DNA of 64,000 nt from Actinacidiphila yanglinensis (GCF_900107965.1 NZ_FNVU01000005.1:62001-126000); one strand, 5' to 3'; positions 8,139-17,836 are shown, numbered from the stretch's first letter. The notes: generated by a model from the letters alone, not told the origin. A program made the numbers and translations.

Positions 8139-8193
8139 CTCCTACATATGTGCCTCGTCTGGTACTCGAATCATAACTCGTCAGCAAGTCGCG

Positions 8194-8221
8194 TGCATGT
8201 GCACGTGCATGTGCACGTGCA
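8194..8221. repeat. TGCATGTGCACG tandem/palindromic repeat before the DUF397 gene
   Basis: Two adjacent 12-base units TGCATGTGCACG plus a final TGCA make a 28-base block of overlapping palindromes, each containing a CACGTG or near-CACGTG core. It lies 56 bases upstream of the DUF397 start. The core matches the inverted motifs at 7226-7256, which suggests a shared operator for the trio. Confidence 0.65.
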
Positions 8222-8367
8222 GTCACGCGCGGTGATCTTCAGGCCAGACCAGCCGGGTTCCGGAGGGGGTTAATCCACCGTCGGTTACCCCTGTTCAGGT
8301 CCGATACGCTATTGACGGTCCGTAGACGAATTACTCACTCCGCGCAACGAATTGGGAGCAGCCTGCA

Positions 8368-10101
8368 ATGGCTCGTCACCTCATCACCTCGGCCCTGCCC
8401 TATATCAACGGGATCAAGCACTTGGGCAACATGGTGGGGTCCATGCTCCCGGCGGACGTCTACGCCCGGTATCTGCGCGACCGCGGCCACGAGGTGCTGT
8501 ACATCTGCGCCACCGACGAGCACGGCACCCCCGCCGAGCTCGCCGCCAAGGAGGCCGGCCTGCCGGTCGACATCTTCTGCGCGCAGGCGCACGACGCGCA
8601 GAAGGCCATCTACGACGGCTTCGAGCTCTCCTTCGACCACTTCGGCCGCAGCTCGTCCGCGCAGAACCGCGACATCACCCAGCGCTTCGCCCGCACCCTG
8701 AACGAGAACGGCTTCATCGAGGAGCGCGCCGTCCGCCAGGTCTACTCGCTGGACGACGAGCGCTTCCTGCCCGACCGCTACATCATCGGCACCTGCCCGC
8801 ACTGCGGGTACGACAAGGCGCGCGGCGACCAGTGCGAGAACTGCACCCGGGTGCTCGACCCGACCGACCTGATCGAGCCGCGTTCGGCCATCAGCGGGAG
8901 CAGCAGGCTGGAGGTCCGTGAGACCAAGCATCTCTTCCTCCTCCAGTCCAAGCTCGCCGGGGAGGTCGAGGCGTGGATCGACGCCAGCAGCGGGGACTGG
9001 CCGAACCTGGCGTCCTCGATCGCCCGCAAGTGGCTGACCGAGGGACTCCAGGACCGGTCGATCACCCGGGACCTCGAGTGGGGCGTCCCCGTGCCCGCCG
9101 ACACCTGGCCGGAGCTGGCCGCCGAGGGCAAGGTCTTCTACGTCTGGTTCGACGCACCGATCGAGTACATCGGTTCCACCAAGGAGTGGTCCGACGCCGC
9201 GGCCGAGGGCGAGAGCCGCGACTGGCGGTCGTGGTGGTACGCGGCCGACGGCGGCGAGGCCCCGGTCCGCTACACCCAGTTCATGGCGAAGGACAACGTC
9301 CCCTTCCACACGGTGATGTTCCCGGCCACCCAGCTGGGCACCCGCGAACCGTGGAAGAAGGTCGACTACGTCAAGGCCTTCAACTGGCTGAACTACTACG
9401 GCGGGAAGTTCTCCACCTCGCAGCGCCGCGGCATCTTCACCGACGCCGCGCTGGAGATCCTGCCCGCCGACTACTGGCGCTACTTCCTGATGGCCAACGC
9501 GCCGGAGTCCGACGACACCTCCTTCACCTGGGAGTTGTTCACCTCCTCGGTGAACAAGGACCTCGCCGACACGCTCGGCAACTTCGTCAACCGGGTGCTG
9601 TCCTTCTCCCGCAAGCGGTTCGGCGACGCGGTGCCGGAGGGCGGCACCCCCGGTGCGGCGGAGGCGAAGCTCGGCGAGCAGATCGCCACCCTGCTCGGCG
9701 AGTACGAGGGCCACATGGAGACCCTCCAGTTCCGCAAGGCCGCGCAGGCCCTGCGGGCGCTGTGGAGCGCGGGCAACTCCTACCTTGAGGAGAAGGCGCC
9801 CTGGATGGAGATCAAGACCTCGCCGGAGGGCGCCGCGCTCACCCTGCGCACCGCGATGAACCTCATCCACCTGTACGCGGTGATCTCCGAGCCGTTCATC
9901 CCGGCCTCGGCCCGCGCCATGCGCGCCGCCTTCGCCCTGCCCGGCGACGACGCGCCCTGGGTCGACGCCGAGCAGGCCCGCGCCCTCACCACCGTGCCCG
10001 CGGGTACCGCGTTCACGGTGCCGCCGGTGCTGTTCGCCAAGATCACCGACGACGACCTGGCCGCGTACACCGAGCGCTTCGGCGGCGACCCGGACGCGTA
10101 G
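8368..10101 (+). CDS. metG: Methionine-tRNA ligase
   Basis: This class I aminoacyl-tRNA synthetase charges tRNA-Met in the cytoplasm. The HIGH-type motif reads [10 protein letters not shown] (residues 12-21). The zinc knuckle has C143, C146, C156 and C159, and the KMSKS-type loop is KFSTSQ with the first Lys at 347. The anticodon-binding helical domain fills the C-terminal 200 residues. The 577-residue length fits the form without an added C-terminal dimer domain. It is monocistronic and converges on the L,D-transpeptidase gene with a 26-base gap. The 229 bases upstream hold the repeat block above and a promoter region I cannot define. Confidence 0.97.
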   Translation: MARHLITSALPYINGIKHLGNMVGSMLPADVYARYLRDRGHEVLYICATDEHGTPAELAAKEAGLPVDIFCAQAHDAQKAIYDGFELSFDHFGRSSSAQNRDITQRFARTLNENGFIEERAVRQVYSLDDERFLPDRYIIGTCPHCGYDKARGDQCENCTRVLDPTDLIEPRSAISGSSRLEVRETKHLFLLQSKLAGEVEAWIDASSGDWPNLASSIARKWLTEGLQDRSITRDLEWGVPVPADTWPELAAEGKVFYVWFDAPIEYIGSTKEWSDAAAEGESRDWRSWWYAADGGEAPVRYTQFMAKDNVPFHTVMFPATQLGTREPWKKVDYVKAFNWLNYYGGKFSTSQRRGIFTDAALEILPADYWRYFLMANAPESDDTSFTWELFTSSVNKDLADTLGNFVNRVLSFSRKRFGDAVPEGGTPGAAEAKLGEQIATLLGEYEGHMETLQFRKAAQALRALWSAGNSYLEEKAPWMEIKTSPEGAALTLRTAMNLIHLYAVISEPFIPASARAMRAAFALPGDDAPWVDAEQARALTTVPAGTAFTVPPVLFAKITDDDLAAYTERFGGDPDA

Positions 10102-10127
10102 CGAAGGGGGCGGCGCGGGGCGGTCCC

Positions 10128-10994
10128 TCAGCGGGCGAGGGCCTTGGCGTCGCCCATCACCACCACCGGGTGCCGGTCGGGCGTCAGGGTGCGCAGCAGG
10201 GTCTTCATCACCGACTGCGGGAGGGAGACGCAGCCGTGGGTCGGCCCGCCATGGTCGACGTGCAGCCAGATGCCGCCGCCCCGGGAGTCGCCGAGCGGCC
10301 GGGTCCAGTCCCGCGGGCTGGTGCCGGGCTTGCGGTTGTAGTTGATGGCGATGACGTAGTCGAACGCCCCGGCCAGGGACTCGCCGTGGAAGCCCGTGCC
10401 CGGTGAACCGAACCCGATCGGCGCGTGGTCGTACGTCAGCTTCGTGCCGGGGTCGGCGAGCCGGCCGCCCGCGTCGGTGAGGGTGAACACCCCGATCGGG
10501 GACCGCAGGTCGCCCCCGTGGTGGTCGTCGCTCCAGCCGCGCAGCGCGTTGTGCGCGGCCCAGACCGGGCCGGCCGGGGTCCAGCCGGTGACCGGGTCGC
10601 GCCGGTAGAGCCGCACCGTGGAGGTGGGCGCGTCGTGCCCCTTGCCGGTGACGAGCACCACCTGTTGTGCGTCGGCGGGGACTTCGGCGAGCGTCTTCGG
10701 ACCGACGCCGGGCAGCGCCGCGGCGGCCGGCGTGGTCGGTACGGTCCGCGGCGCGTCCCGTCCGGCCCGGCCCGCGACGCCGGCCGCGCCGCTCACCGGG
10801 TCGCCGAGCGGCCCCTGTTCGGCCAGCCGTGAGGGTCGCGCGCCGCTGCCGCTCGCACCGGCGCACCCGGCGAGCAGGGCGGCGGCCGCGACCACGCTGA
10901 CGGCCGCGGCCAGGACGGTGCGACCGCGGGCGGTACGGCGCGGGGCCGTACGGCGCCCGGTGCTGCGGCTGCGGTCGGGTCGGGCTGTGCGCAT
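10128..10994 (-). CDS. L,D-transpeptidase (YkuD) lipoprotein
   Basis: This enzyme type makes 3-3 crosslinks in peptidoglycan outside the membrane. The 288-residue product starts with a very basic tail, a hydrophobic segment and a lipobox (LLAGC), so it is probably a lipoprotein. The YkuD domain occupies the C-terminal half, with the catalytic motif IWLHVDHGGPTHGCVSLP near the end. The frame is open further upstream to 11099, but that would overlap the preceding gene; the ATG at 10994 leaves a 32-base gap and places the signal peptide correctly. It may be co-transcribed with the sigma-factor pair upstream. Confidence 0.85.
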   Translation of the reverse strand: MRTARPDRSRSTGRRTAPRRTARGRTVLAAAVSVVAAAALLAGCAGASGSGARPSRLAEQGPLGDPVSGAAGVAGRAGRDAPRTVPTTPAAAALPGVGPKTLAEVPADAQQVVLVTGKGHDAPTSTVRLYRRDPVTGWTPAGPVWAAHNALRGWSDDHHGGDLRSPIGVFTLTDAGGRLADPGTKLTYDHAPIGFGSPGTGFHGESLAGAFDYVIAINYNRKPGTSPRDWTRPLGDSRGGGIWLHVDHGGPTHGCVSLPQSVMKTLLRTLTPDRHPVVVMGDAKALAR

Positions 10995-11026
10995 GGTCGG
11001 GTCAGGGCCTTTCCTCGGTGGCCGCC

Positions 11027-11818
11027 TCATCCGAAGTCGGCCGTCGTCAGTACGTCGTGGACCTGCGCCTGATCGGCGCTCGTGGGGTGGGACATGCACG
11101 CCGTCGCCTGGATCAGTGCGTCGGAGCCGGACGGGTCGGAGAACGTCTCGACCAGCTGGTCGGTCCCGCCGACCGTCCGGCAGGCGGCCACGACGGGCTC
11201 CGGCCCGATCAGCCGTCCCTGCAGGCGGAACTTGTCCGCCATCAACTGGTTGTGCGTGACCCGCACCTGGATCAGTACGCCGCCCTTGTCGAGGTTGCGC
11301 ACCAGCGGCGTGCAGAAGTCGTCGAGCGCCTGGTCGCAGCCGTTCTTCGGCAGGCCGAGGCGCTGCGTGGACACGTAGGCGGTGTCCTTCCCGGCGGGGT
11401 CGAGGACGTACCAGGACGGCGGCGTCCGCAGCCGCGCCCCGGCCAGGGCGGGGAAGGAGGAGAGACGGTAGCCGGGGGGCACCGTCGAAAGTGCCGTGCC
11501 GGTCGGCGTCGGGCTGCCCGTCGTGGCCGGTCCGCCGGTCGCGCGGCCGGCCCCCGGCTGCGTGCTCGCCGGGGTGCGCGCGCCGGACTGCGCCTGCGTG
11601 CGCTGGGCGTTCGTGGCCCGGCCGGCGCCGAGTTCCGGCAGCAGCAGGCCCACCGCGGCGACCACGACCACCGCGGTCGCTGACGCGCCGATCGCCGCGC
11701 GGCGCTTCCTGCGCCGCCGCATCCGCTCCCGCACCCGTTCCAGGCGCTGGGCGGGCGCGGGGAGTTGGGGAACGGCACGTTCGAGCAGTGCGCTCAGCTC
11801 GCGCTCTTCATCGGTCAT
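11027..11818 (-). CDS. Single-pass membrane protein paired with SigE-family sigma factor (candidate anti-sigma)
   Basis: I do not recognise a named domain. The 263-residue product has a short acidic/basic cytoplasmic N-terminus with a predicted helix (residues 1-40), one membrane helix (about 42-63), a Pro/Thr/Gly-rich linker and an external domain of about 140 residues with four cysteines. The start overlaps the end of the sigma-factor gene by 11 bases, so the two are translationally coupled. Position and topology suggest it holds or senses for the sigma factor, but no zinc-anti-sigma HxxxCxxC motif is visible. Confidence 0.7.
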   Translation of the reverse strand: MTDEERELSALLERAVPQLPAPAQRLERVRERMRRRRKRRAAIGASATAVVVVAAVGLLLPELGAGRATNAQRTQAQSGARTPASTQPGAGRATGGPATTGSPTPTGTALSTVPPGYRLSSFPALAGARLRTPPSWYVLDPAGKDTAYVSTQRLGLPKNGCDQALDDFCTPLVRNLDKGGVLIQVRVTHNQLMADKFRLQGRLIGPEPVVAACRTVGGTDQLVETFSDPSGSDALIQATACMSHPTSADQAQVHDVLTTADFG

Positions 11819-12326
11819 CGGCCCCGCCGCCCGCGCCCAGTACCGACACGGCGGGCGGCAGCCGGTCCCGCAGCGACCGCAGCGCCTTGGATGCCTGGCT
11901 CTTCACGGTTCCCTCGGAGCAGCCGAGTATCTCCGCGGTCTCCGTCACCGACAGGTCCTCGAAGTACCTGAGCACGACCACCGCGCGCTGCCGCACCGGC
12001 AGCGCGCGTACCGCCAGTCCGAGCGCCTGCTCCAACTCCACGCTCTCGTACGGGTCCTCGACCGCCGCCTGTTCCGGCATCTCCCCGTGCGGCACCTCGC
12101 CGCGCCAGCGCCGGCGCCACCAGGAGGCGTGCGTGTGCACCAGTGCCCTGCGCACGTACGCCTCCGGGTTCTCCCCGGCGATCCGGCCCCATTTGGGCCA
12201 GGTCCGGGCGAGCACCGTCTGCAGCAGGTCCTCGGCGAGATGGGCGTCGCCCGTGAGCAGCCAGGCGACCCGGAGGAGCCGAGGGCCCCTCGCCGCCACC
12301 CACTCCTCGAACCCGGGTTCGCTCAA
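11808..12326 (-). CDS. SigE-family ECF RNA polymerase sigma factor
   Basis: The product has region 2 (FEEWVAARGPRLLRVAWLLT, then AEDLLQTVLARTWPKW) and region 4 (LPVRQRAVVVLRYFEDLSVT, then AEILGCSEGTVKSQASKALR), the layout of the actinobacterial SigE-family ECF factors, which redirect RNA polymerase to stress promoters. I prefer a TTG start at 12326 because AGAGGA lies 6 bases before it and homologues begin at this point; a GTG at 12344 has a poorly spaced binding site. The downstream membrane protein overlaps by 11 bases. Confidence 0.88.
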   Translation of the reverse strand: MSEPGFEEWVAARGPRLLRVAWLLTGDAHLAEDLLQTVLARTWPKWGRIAGENPEAYVRRALVHTHASWWRRRWRGEVPHGEMPEQAAVEDPYESVELEQALGLAVRALPVRQRAVVVLRYFEDLSVTETAEILGCSEGTVKSQASKALRSLRDRLPPAVSVLGAGGGADDR

Positions 12327-12398
12327 CGCATGTCCTCTCCACACCTCTTCAACAGGGTGGGGCCCGGAAGAGGTTGCCTCGCGAGAGGGGGTGCCGCC

Positions 12399-12426
12399 GA
12401 AGGGGCGCGGCTGACCGCGCCCCTTC
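12399..12426 (-). terminator. Terminator after aspS
   Basis: Perfect 12-bp arms GAAGGGGCGCGG and CCGCGCCCCTTC flank a CTGA loop, 8 bases past the aspS stop codon on the same strand. It separates aspS from the sigma-factor gene downstream. Confidence 0.85.
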
Positions 12427-12434
12427 CTGCTAGC

Positions 12435-14201
12435 TCATCCCTTCGGGGCGGGCTTGCGCAGCTGGAGGTTGAGTTCGCGCAGCCGGGTGTCGGGCACCTC
12501 GGACGGCGCCCCCATCAGGAGATCCTGCGCGTTCTGGTTGAGCGGAAACGCGATGGTCTCGCGGATGTTCGGCTCGTCGGCGAGCAGCATGACGATGCGG
12601 TCCACACCGGGGGCGATCCCGCCGTGCGGGGGCGCGCCGAAGTGGAAGGCGCGCAGCATCCCGCCGAACTCGGCCTCGACCGTCTCCCGGGAGTAGCCGG
12701 CGATCTCGAACGCGGTGTACATGACGTCGGGTTCGTGGTTCCGGATCGCGCCGGAGGACAGCTCGATGCCGTTGCACACGATGTCGTACTGCCAGGCGAG
12801 GATGTCCAGCGGGTCCTTGGTGCGCAGCGCTTCGAGGCCGCCCTGCGGCATCGAGAACGGGTTGTGCGAGAACTCGATCGCGCCGGTGTCCTCGTTCCGC
12901 TCGAACATCGGGAAGTCCACGATCCAGCAGAACCGGAAGACGCCCTCGTCGAACTGCCCGGCGCGGCGGGCCGCCTCGACCCGGACCGGGCCCATGATCT
13001 TCGAGACCTCGTCGAACTCGCCGGCCCCGAAGAAGATCGCGGTGCCCGCCTTGGCGCCGACCGCGTCCAGCAGCGCGGTGGTGTCCTGCTCGGTGAGGAA
13101 CTTCGCGATCGGACCGGTGAGCGCGCCCTCCTCGCCGACCCGGACCCAGGCCAGGCCCTTCGCGCCGAGCGAGACGGCGTAGTCGCCGAGCGAGTCGAAG
13201 AACCGCCGCGGCTGGTCCGCGGTGTCGGGCACGGCCAGCGCGCGGACGTGCTTGCCCGCGAACGCCTTGAAGCCGGAGTCCGCGAAGATCCCGGAGACGT
13301 CGACGAGTTCGAGCGAGGTGCGCAGGTCGGGCTTGTCGTTGCCGTACTTGAGCATCGACTCGCGGAACGGGATCCGCGGGAAGGGCGAGGTGACCGTGCG
13401 CCCGCCGCCGAGCGCGGTGAACAGGTCGGTCATCACCTTCTCGATGACGCCGAACACGTCCTCCTGCTCCACGAAGCTCATCTCGACGTCGAGCTGGTAG
13501 AACTCGCCGGGGGAGCGGTCGGCGCGGGAGTCCTCGTCGCGGAAGCAGGGCGCGATCTGGAAGTACCGGTCGAACCCGGAGATCATCAGCAGCTGCTTGA
13601 ACTGCTGCGGCGCCTGCGGCAGCGCGTAGAACTTCCCCGCGTGCACCCGGGAGGGCACCAGGAAGTCGCGGGCGCCCTCGGGCGAGGTCGCCGACAGGAT
13701 CGGGGTGGCCATCTCGTTGAACCCGAGCGCGGTCATCTCGCGGCGCAGGAAGGAGATGACCTGGGTGCGCAGCATGAGGTTGCGGTGCATGCGCTGGCGG
13801 CGCAGGTCGAGGAAGCGGTTGGTCAGCCGCATCTCCTCGTTGGCGTTGTCCTCGGGGAAGACCGGGAAGGGCAGCGGGTCGGCGGCGCCCAGCACTTCGA
13901 GCGCGGTGACCTCGACCTCGACCTCGCCGGTGGGCAGCTCCGGGTTGACGTTCTCCGCGGAGCGGGCCAGCACGCGGCCGTCCACCCGCAGCACGGACTC
14001 CTTGGACTGGCCGCTGAGCTGGTCGTAGACCGGGGAGCCGGGGTGCACCACGAGCTGCGTGAAGCCGTAGTGGTCGCGCAGGTCGACGAAGAGGATGCCG
14101 CCCAGATCGCGGCGATTGTGCAGCCAGCCGGACAGGCGGACGTCGGTGTCGACGTCGGTGGCGCGCAGCTCGCCGCAGGTGTGGGACCGGTACCGGTGCA
14201 T
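12435..14201 (-). CDS. aspS: Aspartate-tRNA ligase (bacterial type)
   Basis: This class II synthetase charges tRNA-Asp (and tRNA-Asn where the enzyme is non-discriminating). The 588-residue product starts with an OB-fold anticodon domain ([20 protein letters not shown]), then the catalytic domain with motif 2 ([19 protein letters not shown]) and motif 3 ([15 protein letters not shown]), split by the bacterial GAD insertion. Length is as expected. The 165-base gap to the divergent phosphatase gene contains short GTGGAATG-type direct repeats but no clear leader element. Confidence 0.97.
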   Translation of the reverse strand: MHRYRSHTCGELRATDVDTDVRLSGWLHNRRDLGGILFVDLRDHYGFTQLVVHPGSPVYDQLSGQSKESVLRVDGRVLARSAENVNPELPTGEVEVEVTALEVLGAADPLPFPVFPEDNANEEMRLTNRFLDLRRQRMHRNLMLRTQVISFLRREMTALGFNEMATPILSATSPEGARDFLVPSRVHAGKFYALPQAPQQFKQLLMISGFDRYFQIAPCFRDEDSRADRSPGEFYQLDVEMSFVEQEDVFGVIEKVMTDLFTALGGGRTVTSPFPRIPFRESMLKYGNDKPDLRTSLELVDVSGIFADSGFKAFAGKHVRALAVPDTADQPRRFFDSLGDYAVSLGAKGLAWVRVGEEGALTGPIAKFLTEQDTTALLDAVGAKAGTAIFFGAGEFDEVSKIMGPVRVEAARRAGQFDEGVFRFCWIVDFPMFERNEDTGAIEFSHNPFSMPQGGLEALRTKDPLDILAWQYDIVCNGIELSSGAIRNHEPDVMYTAFEIAGYSRETVEAEFGGMLRAFHFGAPPHGGIAPGVDRIVMLLADEPNIRETIAFPLNQNAQDLLMGAPSEVPDTRLRELNLQLRKPAPKG

Positions 14202-14366
14202 CAGCTTCGTCCTAGGCGTGGGATGTGACAGAAGTCGTGGAATGTCGTGGAATGCGGTGGAGTCGCGTGGCGTGATTCGGCGAGGGCAAGCCTACCGGCG
14301 CCCCTGGGCCGGTCCTCCACAGGGATCTATTCGCCCATATCATCCGCCGCACCATAAACTGGCCAA

Positions 14367-16520
14367 ATGCGCACAGAGGACGTCCTTGCTGCGGTGGGCT
14401 ACGGCCTGTGGCAGTGGGACGAATCGACCGGCACCATCGCGGTCGACGGACGTGCCGCCCGCCTGCTCGGTCTGCCCGGCGGAGCCGCCACCCGCCGGTC
14501 GTCGGAGGTGCGGGCCTGCCTGCACGCCGCCGACTACGTGGCGCTCGCCGGCGCCGTCTCGCTGGCCGCGGCCGAGGGCACCGTCGCCGAGGCGCTGCTG
14601 CGGGTCGTCGGCGAGGGCGGCCGGGTGGAGCGCACCGTGCGGGCGCGGGTGCGGCCGCAGGGCCCGCTGCTCAGCGGCACCCTGCACGAGATCCGCGAGC
14701 CGACCGGTGGGTACGACGGCCAGGACCCCGGTCGCCCCGCCGGCGACGGGCGGCTGCACGGCCACGGCCTGGGCCACAGCACCGGCCTGTCCGACCTGGC
14801 CCGCACCCGCGCCAACCACGGCGACTGGCGGCGGGCCCGCGAGGCGTTCCTGCTGGACGCCGGCCGGGCGCTCGCCGAGGCCGACTCCACCTCGGAGGTG
14901 CTGCGGGTCGCCGCCACCTTGTCGATGCCCGGCTTCTCCCCTGACGGCCTCGCCGTCTTCGGCATCGACGGTGACCGCCTGTCGCTGATCGGTCACCACG
15001 GCCAGGAGATCCAGGACACCTTCCTCGTCGACATGCCGCTGACCACCGAGTACCCGGCCGTCACCGCCGTGCGCACCGGGAAGGCGGTCTACCTGCCGAG
15101 CCCGGAGTCGTACCAGGAGCGGTATCCGACCAGCTGGCCGCTCATCAAGGGGTACGGCCGCTCGTCCTGGGCGTACCTCCCGCTGACCGTCGCCGGGTCC
15201 ACCATCGGTGCGTGGATGGCGGCCTTCCGCGAGCGGGTCGAGTTCACGCCCGACGAGCGCTCGGTGCTCACCACCGTCGCGCGCATGCTCGCCCAGGCGC
15301 TGTCCCGCGCCCACCTGCACGAGTCGGAGCGGGCGCTGTCCGACGGGTTGCAGCGCACCATGCTGCCGGCCCGCGAGCCCGAGATCGACGGCATGGCGGT
15401 CGCCGCGCGCTACGTGCCGACCGGCGGCGGCCTCCAGGTCGGCGGCGACTGGTACGACGTCATCGACCTGCCGTCCGGCCGTACCGCCCTGGTCATCGGC
15501 GACGTCCAGGGCCACGACGTGCGCGCCGCCGGGATCATGGGCCAGATCCGGATCGCGCTGCGCGCCTACGCCGCCGAGGGGCACAGCCCCGACGCGGTGC
15601 TCTCCCGGACCTCGCGCTTCCTGTCCGGCCTCGCCGACGACGCGGCGCCCGACGTGCCCGGCGGGTCCCCCGACGTGCGCTTCGCGACCTGCCTCTACCT
15701 GGAGGTCGACCCCACCGACGGCACCGTCGAGGTGGCCCGGGCCGGCCATCCCGACCCCGCGATCCGGCTCGGCGACGGCACCACCATCCTGCGGCGCACC
15801 GCGGGTGGCCTGCCGCTCGGCGTGGCCCCCGACACGGACTACCCGACCACCCGGCTCGTCCTCGAACCCGGCGAGGTGCTGATGATGTGCACCGACGGGC
15901 TGATCGAGACCGGCGGGCACGACCTCGACACCGGCTGGCACCGGCTGCGCGAGGTCTTCGAGGCCGGCCCCGCCGAGGATCTCGAGCAACTCGCCGACAG
16001 CATCGTCCGCGCGGTGCACGGCCCCGCCTCCCACCACACCACCGGTCCGCTGGCCGACCGCCGCGAGGACGACATAGCGCTGCTGCTGCTGCGCCGCGAC
16101 CCCGACGGGCCGACCTGCGCGGTACCGATCCGCCGTACCGTCGTCACCATCCCCCAGTCCGAGCCCGCGCAGATCCGCTCGGCCCGCGAGGACATCCGCT
16201 CGCTGCTGCACGACTGGGCGTCGCCGGACCAGTTCGAGTCCGTGGTCCTCCTGGTCTCCGAGCTGATCACCAACGTCCTCGTCCACACCGACGACGACGC
16301 CGTCCTGATCGCCCAGGTGACGGGCATGCCGGGGACCCGCCGGGTCCGGGTCGAGGTGGCCGACCGCTCCGACGACATGCCCCACCCCCGCTCCCCCGGC
16401 GAACTCGCGTCCTCCGGGCGCGGCCTCTTCCTCATCGAGGAACTCGCCGACTGCTGGGGCGTGGACCCGCGCGGCGACGGCAAGTCGATCTGGTTCGAGC
16501 TGGTCGAGTCCCGCGCCTGA
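14367..16520 (+). CDS. PAS/GAF/SpoIIE-phosphatase/HATPase multidomain regulator
   Basis: The 717-residue cytoplasmic product combines a PAS-like sensor (residues 1-110), a GAF-like domain (about 165-320), a SpoIIE/RsbU-type PP2C phosphatase (about 345-575; metal motifs GDWYDVIDL, VIGDVQGHD, CTDGLIE, DDIALLLL) and a C-terminal anti-sigma-like ATPase (about 590-715; VSELITNVLVHT, SSGRGLFLIEELAD). Proteins of this type set the phosphorylation state of anti-anti-sigma factors, with both the phosphatase and the opposing kinase in one chain. It is monocistronic, and no STAS partner is nearby. Confidence 0.93.
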   Translation: MRTEDVLAAVGYGLWQWDESTGTIAVDGRAARLLGLPGGAATRRSSEVRACLHAADYVALAGAVSLAAAEGTVAEALLRVVGEGGRVERTVRARVRPQGPLLSGTLHEIREPTGGYDGQDPGRPAGDGRLHGHGLGHSTGLSDLARTRANHGDWRRAREAFLLDAGRALAEADSTSEVLRVAATLSMPGFSPDGLAVFGIDGDRLSLIGHHGQEIQDTFLVDMPLTTEYPAVTAVRTGKAVYLPSPESYQERYPTSWPLIKGYGRSSWAYLPLTVAGSTIGAWMAAFRERVEFTPDERSVLTTVARMLAQALSRAHLHESERALSDGLQRTMLPAREPEIDGMAVAARYVPTGGGLQVGGDWYDVIDLPSGRTALVIGDVQGHDVRAAGIMGQIRIALRAYAAEGHSPDAVLSRTSRFLSGLADDAAPDVPGGSPDVRFATCLYLEVDPTDGTVEVARAGHPDPAIRLGDGTTILRRTAGGLPLGVAPDTDYPTTRLVLEPGEVLMMCTDGLIETGGHDLDTGWHRLREVFEAGPAEDLEQLADSIVRAVHGPASHHTTGPLADRREDDIALLLLRRDPDGPTCAVPIRRTVVTIPQSEPAQIRSAREDIRSLLHDWASPDQFESVVLLVSELITNVLVHTDDDAVLIAQVTGMPGTRRVRVEVADRSDDMPHPRSPGELASSGRGLFLIEELADCWGVDPRGDGKSIWFELVESRA

Positions 16521-16536
16521 CCCGCCGCCCTTCGCC

Positions 16537-16917
16537 TCAACTCCCCTGTGCCGAGCGGGAGACCTGGTAGTACGCGATCTGCCAGCCGCCGTCCGTGCGC
16601 CGCACCACGACGCCGAGGTTGACGGTGCGGGTGGGCTGGTCGGTGAAGGTGAAGTCCACGCTCAGGTAGCCGAGGACGAGGTCGTCGGACAGGTGCCGGG
16701 TCTCCAGCACGCGGTAGGCGGCGGCCATGCCGAGGGGCTGGGACGCGTAGTACTCGGCGACGCCCTGCCGTCCGACGGTGTAGGGGTGCAGGCCCTGGAA
16801 GACCGCGTCCTCGGTGAAGTGCGCGGCGACGCGCTCCGGCTGGTGGCGGTCGACGCCGTCCTTCCAGTCGTCGAGGACGCCGCGGAGGATCGCTTCGGTG
16901 TCCGTGGTGCTGGTCAT
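16537..16917 (-). CDS. SnoaL-like/SgcJ-type small NTF2-fold protein
   Basis: The 126-residue product has the NTF2-like pattern: an N-terminal helix (AILRGVLDDWKDGVDRHQ), AAHFTEDAVFQGLHPYTVGR, and a final beta-sheet ending VVRRTDGGWQIAYYQVS. Such SgcJ/EcaC or SnoaL-like proteins bind small molecules, some as isomerases; the substrate is unknown. The ATG at 16917 has AGGAGA at the proper distance, so I use it instead of the longer frame. It lies downstream of the SDR gene on the same strand, with 140 bases between, and may share its transcript. Confidence 0.75.
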   Translation of the reverse strand: MTSTTDTEAILRGVLDDWKDGVDRHQPERVAAHFTEDAVFQGLHPYTVGRQGVAEYYASQPLGMAAAYRVLETRHLSDDLVLGYLSVDFTFTDQPTRTVNLGVVVRRTDGGWQIAYYQVSRSAQGS

Positions 16918-17057
16918 GGCCGTTCTCCTGTCGGGGTGGGATCGGGATGGGATCAGGCTGAAAGGGGTCAAGGGGTGCTGGGGCCAGGGGTACTGGGTGC
17001 CGAGGGGAGGTCGCGGCGGCCGGCGCCCGTGCGGGCGCCGGGACCGCGGACGGCACG

Positions 17058-17771
17058 TCAGTGCCCGGCGCTCATACCGCCGTCGACGTGCAGGACCTCG
17101 CCGGTGACGAACGGCGCGTTCTCCAGGTAGAGCACCGCGTCGACGATGTCGCTCGACTCGCCCATCCGGCCGACCGGGTGGAGCCCGGCGAGCACCTCGT
17201 GGGTCTCCTCGGGGTGCATCGGGGTCTTTATGGTGCCGGGCGAGACCGCGTTGGTGCGGATGCCGCGGGTCGCGTACTCGATGGCCAGGGACTTCGTGGC
17301 GGACTGCAGGCCGCCCTTGGTCAGCGAGGCCAGCACGGAGGGCACCCGGGCGTCGGCGTTGTCGACCAGGCTGGTGGTGATGTTGACGATGTGACCGCCG
17401 CCCACGGCCAGCATCTGCTCGATGGCCAGCTGGGTGATCCGGAAGAAGCCGGTGAGGTTCACACCGATCACGTCGGCGTAGTCGGCCGCGGAGTAGTCCG
17501 TGAAGGGCTTGGCGACGAAGATGCCGGCGTTGTTGACCAGGGTGTCGACCCGGCCGAACCGCTCCACGGCGGCGGCGATGACGCGCTCGGCGGTGCCCGG
17601 GTCGGCGATGTCGCCCTGGACGGTCAGGACGCCCGCGTCCTGGGAGGGGGCGATGGTCCGGGACGTGGCGACGACGGCGTAGCCGAGCTTGCGGTAGCCC
17701 TCGACGATCCCGGCGCCGAGGCCCTGCGAGGCACCGGTGACGACTGCGACCTTCTGGTTCTGTGCGTTCAT
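17058..17771 (-). CDS. Short-chain dehydrogenase/reductase (SDR)
   Basis: The 237-residue product is a classical SDR: cofactor motif TGASQGLG, NNAG, a catalytic-region segment INITTSLVD, and PGTIKTPM near the end. The usual YxxxK signature is altered: the expected Tyr position reads SVLASLTKGGLQSATKSLA, with Lys kept but Leu or Thr where Tyr is normal. That may mean an unusual or reduced activity. The reading frame is open far upstream, but the ATG at 17771 is the natural start. An 18-bp near-palindrome lies 48 bases upstream. A LysR gene lies next upstream on the same strand. Confidence 0.85.
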   Translation of the reverse strand: MNAQNQKVAVVTGASQGLGAGIVEGYRKLGYAVVATSRTIAPSQDAGVLTVQGDIADPGTAERVIAAAVERFGRVDTLVNNAGIFVAKPFTDYSAADYADVIGVNLTGFFRITQLAIEQMLAVGGGHIVNITTSLVDNADARVPSVLASLTKGGLQSATKSLAIEYATRGIRTNAVSPGTIKTPMHPEETHEVLAGLHPVGRMGESSDIVDAVLYLENAPFVTGEVLHVDGGMSAGH

Positions 17772-17818
17772 GACGACCTTCGTGCAGATGGTGGGTGGGT
17801 TCCTGCCGGCCGATCTAC

Positions 17819-17836
17819 TAGCCGACCGGTCGACTA
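17819..17836 (-). promoter_or_regulatory. TetR-type operator-like palindrome before the SDR gene
   Basis: The 18-base site TAGCCGACCGGTCGACTA matches its own reverse complement at 16 of 18 positions, centred on CGACCGGTCG. It lies 48 bases upstream of the SDR start, where a repressor would block the promoter. The form is typical of TetR-family operators, yet the adjacent regulator is a LysR protein. Confidence 0.6.

Noticed and set aside
8194..8221. CRISPR-like reading of the TGCATGTGCACG units
   Set aside because: Only two 12-base units, adjacent and without spacers; better explained as operator boxes.
8335..10866. Very long open frame on the minus strand opposite metG
   Set aside because: It lies antisense to metG and is a by-product of high GC. 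Its translation is low-complexity, without any family motif, while the plus-strand frame shows all MetRS signatures.
14202..14366. T-box or other leader RNA before aspS
   Set aside because: The gap has short GTGGAATG repeats only, with no T-box sequence or terminator/antiterminator pair.
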